In this document: positions 62,231 to 64,000 of the stretch, piece after piece
Position numbering within the stretch: position 1 is the stretch's first letter
How the letters are laid out: every line of letters begins with the position of its first letter
Assembly (NCBI GenBank): GCA_035582835.1
Contig: JAYKAV010000778.1
Coordinates: forward strand, 3,449,860 to 3,513,859
Reading direction: 5' to 3'
DNA from: Phoebastria nigripes
Taxonomy: Eukaryota; Chordata; Aves; Procellariiformes; Diomedeidae
DNA length: 64,000 nt
Notes under the pieces: model-generated
Seen by the model: the letters and a program-made list of their open reading frames with translations, nothing else
What the model was told of the DNA's origin: nothing
The model's database searches: none
Program-made: the position numbers and the translations under genes

Positions 62231-64000
62231 GCTTGGAGTGGCAGCTGCCACTTAATGTAGTGTGGTAGCATCACATATAATGTAGCTGACTGTAGTAATG
62301 TTTTAGCCCATGGCATGGTTGTTTTGTCACAGAGATATTGTGTTGATAGCTCTAGTGAAGTACCTAACAATAGTCAATGGGGAGAGAAAAGCTTATGGTC
62401 TCAAAACAAATTCATAGGAAAAGCATTGAAATGGGAGTGTTGATATTCCATTTGAAATTTTACTAGTTCAGAAAACGAGACTTTTAAAACCTTGTAAAAT
62501 TACAGACTACAAAAGCAATTTACTGAATCTGCCATACCTTTAAAAGTGTATCTCACTGAAAAGACTTTACAATGTCTCTGCTTACACATCCTGTTGCAAT
62601 GCAGACTCGGCATCTGCTTTATTCATCCTTCGTTTGTATTCCATTATTTCACGATTTCTCCTGACCAGTTCTTAAATTTCTTAAATCTTAAACACCAGCA
62701 TCTCCAAATGAGAGGAGCCTGGCTTCCAGTGAGAAGGACCTTACTGGTATGTCGCCTCCTCAGGCAAGCACAGCAGCATCCCTCCCTGTGGCAGCATATT
62801 GCTGCTAATTAATTACCTATACATTGCTCTAGGCAGGAAGGCNCTTTCATCAAGAGCACCAAACAAGTAGTAGTTTTGTTTCCAGAGAAACCTCAAGGTA
62901 TAATTATATACAGAGGGTGTCATGAGGTCACCTGTCTGAATTCATCAATATTAAGGGATTTGGAAGAGGGGAAGGGAGGTCGGAATGTGAGGGCTGAGAG
63001 TTCAGAAAGCAATTGGGTCACCTGAAATACAGCAGCCCTCCAACCTGAGGTCAAAAACAGGGGAAAAGGCAAAAATTAAAAAGGAGTCCCAAGTATAAAT
63101 GTTTAGTCAGTGATGGAAGAAATTAAGACTGAGGTGTATTCATCTAGGCTTTTCTACGGGATGCTTGGGAAGAAATCTGAGAAACCTGCATAAACTTGAA
63201 AGGAATACGTAATAAAGTAACAAGACAGTAGAGCGTTTAAGGACTAGAGAAGCGTGGATGAAGAGATAAGATGTAAAGGTCACTATGCAAGGACCTCACA
63301 AATTCTGTATTGCATGCATTCTTGACTATCTAAGTTTTAAAAGCGGAGAGAAATAAATCGATGTTACAAAGTGGAACAGAGTCTGGTCTGTTTTGCGCAG
63401 ATAAAGCTTACAAAATGTTGTGTATCACTGAGGAAAACAAAGCACAAAAGAAAGTTCTTCTGGGAAAAATAAAGACTGAAATCAAGAAACAAACAGGAAA
63501 TAACAACATTTATCCACACCTGCTGCCTTGCAGTTGCTGGAAATGGAACATCTTGGATGCGTCTATCTGCACTGGGCAAATAATTGCTGTTTACCGTCCT
63601 AGGGGAAAGTCTAGAAAGCACGGGGAGATCAAAATTCCTGGGGCATATCCTTCTTTTTCATAAAGTATAGTCAACGAAGCTATGATCACTTAGAACACCT
63701 AATGATATGCCTCCCCTAGTAACCAAACCTCTACTTTTCCCAGGTATGGCAATCTTAAAAATAGAAGAGCAGGAAAATTGTCCATTCCATTTATTCCATT
63801 TATACTGCTGAAATCTGAGTTAGAACAGATACTTCTTATCCCCCAGGAAAATGGTTTCTGTTAATATCTTGGTAAGGGATTCACCCCTGGGAAGTGTATG
63901 CACTCCACAAAGCTGTTGAAGAAAAGGCAGAGGGACACACTGCCTTTTTTCCACCTCCCACTCTCTTCTTCATTTGGCTCACTGTGCATATTAGGAGTAA
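62231..64000. other. Unique DNA to the window end, no gene recognised
   Basis: No repeat or gene signatures found. A 100-codon open stretch at 63361-63663 has no motif. One N at 62843. Confidence 0.55.

Overview
The window reads as gene-poor, AT-rich vertebrate DNA from a bird. The evidence is four CR1 LINE copies with avian-type 3' ends (the ATTCTATGAT terminal repeat), two solo long terminal repeats of an endogenous retrovirus family I know as abundant in Neoaves, and otherwise long repeat-poor sequence. About 50 isolated N bases show a draft or ambiguity-masked assembly. I found no convincing intact protein-coding gene, no tRNA or rRNA, and no CRISPR. The window is probably intergenic or part of a very large intron.

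Layout. Positions 1-8.7 kb are unique sequence with a few GC-richer patches. A CR1 3' scrap lies at 8.74 kb. A G/T-rich tract and a long AT palindrome sit at 11.8-12.0 kb, and a probable ancient MIR-type SINE at 13.8-14.0 kb. From 14 to 23.7 kb the DNA is unique, with two perfect short inverted repeats near 18 kb. A minus-strand solo LTR (23716-24222) and a plus-strand solo LTR of the same superfamily (30466-31055) flank about 6 kb of unique DNA. That 6 kb holds a possible conserved noncoding element near 26 kb and a G/T tract ending in 37 T near 29 kb. From 31 to 37.8 kb there are no recognisable elements.

The main element is a minus-strand CR1 at 37834 to about 41365. It keeps its GC-rich 5' end (two ~180 bp tandem units), ORF1 (CX2C zinc-binding pair, coiled coil, SGNH-esterase-like domain), the ORF2 endonuclease and the end of the reverse transcriptase. 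An internal deletion removed the first part of the reverse transcriptase. It is a non-autonomous fossil with stops and frameshifts. Immediately 5' of it is an unrecognised stop-poor block (41524-42318, minus) that may be a decayed coding sequence.

From 42 to 64 kb there is a CR1 scrap at 44.05 kb beside an AT-rich tract, a perfect palindrome containing the POU-dimer MORE motif at 46.74 kb, a strong hairpin at 50.27 kb, a plus-strand CR1 3' end at 52.45-52.78 kb, a 65% GC orphan open frame at 53.76-54.00 kb, and a CpG-richer patch at 61.7-62.2 kb. No genes could be shown to work together. What can be read is a history of retroelement insertion and decay, plus a handful of candidate regulatory or exonic patches.
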